This document shows, one piece after another, positions 60,800 to 64,000 of a DNA stretch of 64,000 nt. The stretch is taken from positions 7,397,444 through 7,461,443 of the forward strand of contig NW_004955438.1 of the NCBI RefSeq assembly GCF_000276665.1. The letters are read 5' to 3'. Numbering within the stretch: the first letter of the stretch is position 1; each line of letters opens with the position of its first letter. This stretch comes from Chinchilla lanigera. Lineage: Eukaryota; Chordata; Mammalia; Rodentia; Chinchillidae. Made by a program: the position numbers and the translations under genes. A model generated the notes under the pieces. It saw nothing but the letters and a program-made list of their open reading frames with translations. It did no database searches and was not told the DNA's origin.

Positions 60800-62490
60800 A
60801 AGATTTTTAACTTTGTGTGTATGGTTGGCTTCACTTTTCTTCTTGCTTTCAAAATCAATTTATTTACAGACAATGGGCTCAAATGTTACAGACAATGGCT
60901 TCTTTATACCTGAGTAGGCATTGTGCATCTCCATTGTGCAGCTATACTACATTTTCTTTACCTGTTCATCTGTAGATAACACATCAGCTACTACTGTACT
61001 TTGACTATTGTGAATTGTGCTTTTATGGATATAAACATGGATGTACCTGTACCATTGCAATATGATGAAGAGATGTCCAGAAAAGGTAAAGTTGGATCAA
61101 ATGGAATTCCTATTTGTACTTTTTGGGGACTCTCCGTATTACTTTCCATAGAGGTTCTCCTAGTTTACATTTTCACAAACAATGTAAGAGGTCTCTTTTT
61201 CCTTACTATCTGGCTGTGATTTGTCATTTGTTGTTTCTGAGACCTTGATAATAACCATTTGTCCTGGAGTAATATGACAGCCTAGTGTTGTTCAGATGAA
61301 CAGATTCTGAATGTAGGTTTGTGTACTTATTGGTCCTTAGTGCTTCTTCTCTCTGGAAGTGTTTATTCATTTCAGTTGCCATTTTTGGAGGGGTTATTTA
61401 TTTGTGGAGGGTCTAGCATTTTGAGTTATTTTTACATTCTAGATATTGGTTCTCTGAGGAGTAGCTAGCAAAATTGTTTCTTCCCATTATGTAAGTCATC
61501 CCTTTGCTGGTGGGTGTCCCTGTTGTGAAGAAGCTTTTAACGTTATAGAGTCCTGTTTAATGATTCAGGGTGTTATTTCTTCTGCAATTTGGGTTTTGTT
61601 CAGAAATTGTGTCTAGCCTATGTCTTCTAGAATTGTTTCAATTTTTGGATTGATTTTAGTGTAGGGTGAGGGATATATCTACATTTATTCTTCTCCATGT
61701 TGAAACCAACTTTCAAGATGCTAGAACAAAGAACAAAGAATATCTCTCCTTTTTATTGCGTCCCCTAGAATTCTTTTCTCAGACCAGTATAGCTTGCACT
61801 GTAGTGGTCTTGCATTTCCTTGGTTAGATTAATTCCTAGGCATTTAATTTTTTGAAGCTGTTGTGAACAGAATTTAATGACTTCTTCATTCTTCATTGTT
61901 CAATAGATTAATGCTATTTATTTTTCTGTTTTGATTTTTGTACCCTGACAATTAGTCAAATTTGTTTATTAATTCTAAGAGCCTACTGATGGAGCTGTTT
62001 GGAACTACCATGTTAAAGGCCATGTTACGGGTAAATAAGGATAGTTTGACTTATTACTTTCCTGTTAAAATCTCTTTTTATTTTTTTTTTTTCCCTAATT
62101 ACTGTAGCTAAAGTTCTGAGTAGTATGTTGAATAGCAATGGTGATGATAGACAGCTATGTCTTGTTCCTGAATTTAGAGGAAATACTTTCAGATTTTCTG
62201 CTTTTAGCGTAGTGTTGACATTTAGTTAGTCATACATTGCTTTTATCAGTTTCAGTTAAAACTTTTGTTTAGCTCCTTTAAGCAACGTTTTTATCATGAA
62301 TGAATGCTGGATTTTGTCATAGGCTTTTTCATTTATTGAGATGATTATGTGCTTTTTATCTTTAACTGTTTGTTTGGTATATTACATTGATTGATTTATC
62401 TGTGATGAACCATCCTTATATCCCTGGAATATAGCTTAGTTGATCATTATATGTCATATTTTTAATGATTTGTTGCATTGCATCTTTTAA
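60800..62490 (-). pseudogene. Old L1 ORF2 relic, antisense
   Basis: The antisense L1 C-terminus and RT half are recognisable: GACTATTGTGAATTGTGC, GGATCAAATGGAATTCC, GTAAGTCATCCCTTTGCTGG, ATGTTGAATAGCAATGG and TTTTCATTTATTGAGATGATT. The active-site region near 62025-62041 reads FTRN in place of FADD. Many stops. Cut on the right by another L1 3' end near 62490. Confidence 0.75.
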
Positions 62491-64000
62491 GTATTTTTTA
62501 TTTTAAGGAGAAGTGAAATAAAAGTAAACAAAAACAGTGTCATATTGGGCTAATAGGAGAATAACAATAACTAGTGCATTACATATGGTTATCTTCATAT
62601 TGGTAACTCAGAGTGAAAGATATAAGCATGAAATATAAATTTAGCACCAATCTTCCTTTATGATGAACTATGAGAAATTAGCTATATAACTATCTTAACT
62701 ATTATATATATATACACACAATGATGTTATTATATTTATATATATACAGATATATATATCCCTTCTCTTTCCTTCTTTTCCTCTTTCCCCCATCAGTTTC
62801 TCTTTTCTTTTAATAGTTTTTTCTCAACTCATCATATCTATTGTACATTTTGGATTTTATTTACTTGTTCAGCTTCTCACACTAGTGAGACAATACAATG
62901 TTTATACATGTGAGTCTGATTTACTTCACTTTTTAGTATGGTCTCAAATTGCCCCATTTATCTATACAAGTCTCAAGATTATCCTTCTTTATGGCTAAGT
63001 AATATTCAATTATATGGAAAAAAACACATCTTTTTTCTCCATTCCTTGGTCGCTGGGAATTTCAGCTATTACCAAGATTTAGCTATGAAAATTGTGCTGC
63101 CATGTGCATATATTGCTGTGGTACGATGTTTTTAATTCTTCTATGAAGATACCCAGAAGGCGAATAGCTGAGTGGAATGGGACCTCTAAGTCTCGTTTTT
63201 AAAGGAATCTCCACACTGATTTTCAAAGTGGTTGCACCAGTCTACACTTCCAACAACTGTGGAAAAGAGCTCCTTTTACTCAATAGCCCTGCCAGGATTT
63301 GTTATTGGTTGATAATTTGATAATAACCATTCTTTCTGGACTGAGATGGAATCTCAGTGTTGTTTTAATTTGCTTCTCATATGATCAGTAATGTTGAACA
63401 TTTTTTTCATATATTTACTTTTCATTTCTACGTCTTCAGCTGAAAAGTGTGTATTCATTTCAGATGCCCATATTTGGATTAGGTCTTTGAATATGGAGGG
63501 CCTGATTTTTAAAAATTCTTTACATGTTCTATATAGAATCCTTTGTCTGAGAGACAATTGAGCATATTTTTTCCCACTTTGTGTGTTTTCATTTCACTCT
63601 ATTGATGATTTCTTTTTCTGTGCAAAGCTTTTTAATAAAGTGAGATCATATTTGCTGGTTTTTTATAGTATTTTCCATGTGTCTAGGTTTTGTTCATAAA
63701 GTCTCTGCCTATATCTATGTCTTCAAGATAACTACTTATTTTCTCTTCTAGAAGATTTAGTGTTTCTATTTAATATTTAGATATTTGTTCCATATTTACT
63801 TTATTTTAATGCATGATGATCGGCACAGTTGGAGTTTTAGTCTTCAGCAAGTGTAGAGCCAGTTTTTCCAGCATGATTTATTAAAGAGGCTATCTTTCTT
63901 CCAGGGAATGTTTTTGGTCTCTTTGTCAAAGATAAGGTGGCTGAGTATATTTGGAACTGCAATTACATCTTCTAACCTGTTCTACCTATTTTCTGGTCTT
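62490..64000 (-). pseudogene. Younger L1 3' half, antisense, runs off window
   Basis: The 3' end (ATTTTAAGGAGAAGTGAAATAAAAG, 3'UTR similar to the copies at 49563 and 45259) is followed by ORF2 sequence: CACTAGTGAGACAATACAATG, GAATAGCTGAGTGGAATGGG, the frame at 63557-63354, and CTGGTTTTTTATAG near 63656. It lies against the interrupted older L1 relic. The window ends within ORF2. Confidence 0.82.
62703..62760. repeat. (TA)n-rich simple repeat in L1 3'UTR
   Basis: ATATATATA/CACACA/TATATATAC units within the L1 3'UTR. Confidence 0.85.

Noticed and set aside
1..64000. CRISPR arrays, bacterial operons, or phage genes
   Set aside because: There are no direct repeats with regular spacers and no bacterial gene structure; SINE and LINE content shows a mammalian nuclear genome.

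Overview
This is a vertebrate nuclear window, most likely rodent. It is AT-rich and dense in retroelements. No intact protein-coding gene, rRNA, tRNA gene or CRISPR array can be supported. The rodent call rests on three SINE groups: about a dozen tRNA-Ala-like ID SINEs with A and B boxes, 7SL-derived B1 SINEs with the internal duplication, and one ID+B1 composite. L1 LINEs and ERVL-MaLR LTRs complete the repeat content. The ID type (a GGATTTAGCTCAGCGGCAC start and a GTACCGG-A-rich end) does not look like the common mouse/rat or squirrel consensus, so a non-murid rodent is likely; the species cannot be named from here.

Layout. 0-10 kb: two same-family MaLR LTRs in inverted orientation (1.5 and 2.6 kb), a MaLR LTR nested in an older MLT1-like LTR (5.1-6.1 kb), a 100-N assembly gap inside the tail of a B1 (6.9-7.2 kb), and an old antisense L1 3' end split by an ID (8.9-9.5 kb). 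10-32 kb: mostly single-copy AT-rich DNA with scattered IDs, MLT1-like relics, MaLR LTRs, a B1, an ID-B1 composite and simple repeats. 32-45 kb: sparse, with a MIR, IDs, a B1 and one LTR. 45-64 kb: L1-rich. It holds a 5'-truncated L1 end (45.3 kb), a near-full-length antisense L1 bounded by a 15-bp target-site duplication (49,563-54,904), an older sense L1 ORF2 relic (55.0-56.3 kb), a short L1 with a 5' inversion of the twin-priming type (59.9-60.3 kb), and two further antisense L1 bodies running to the window end.

The best-supported observations are insertion structures that can be read directly from duplicated target sites. They give a relative history: MLT1 and old L1 first, then MaLR, then younger L1, then ID. 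The large L1 keeps a 5'UTR with degenerate tandem monomers but is dead: much of its reverse transcriptase is deleted and the remaining FADD motif reads FAND. A few non-repeat segments have an open frame plus splice-like or polyadenylation-like signals (4.55-5.01, 45.14-45.19 and 57.2-58.0 kb). They are flagged as weak candidates only. I saw no convincing new biological system; the window reads as intergenic or intronic DNA.
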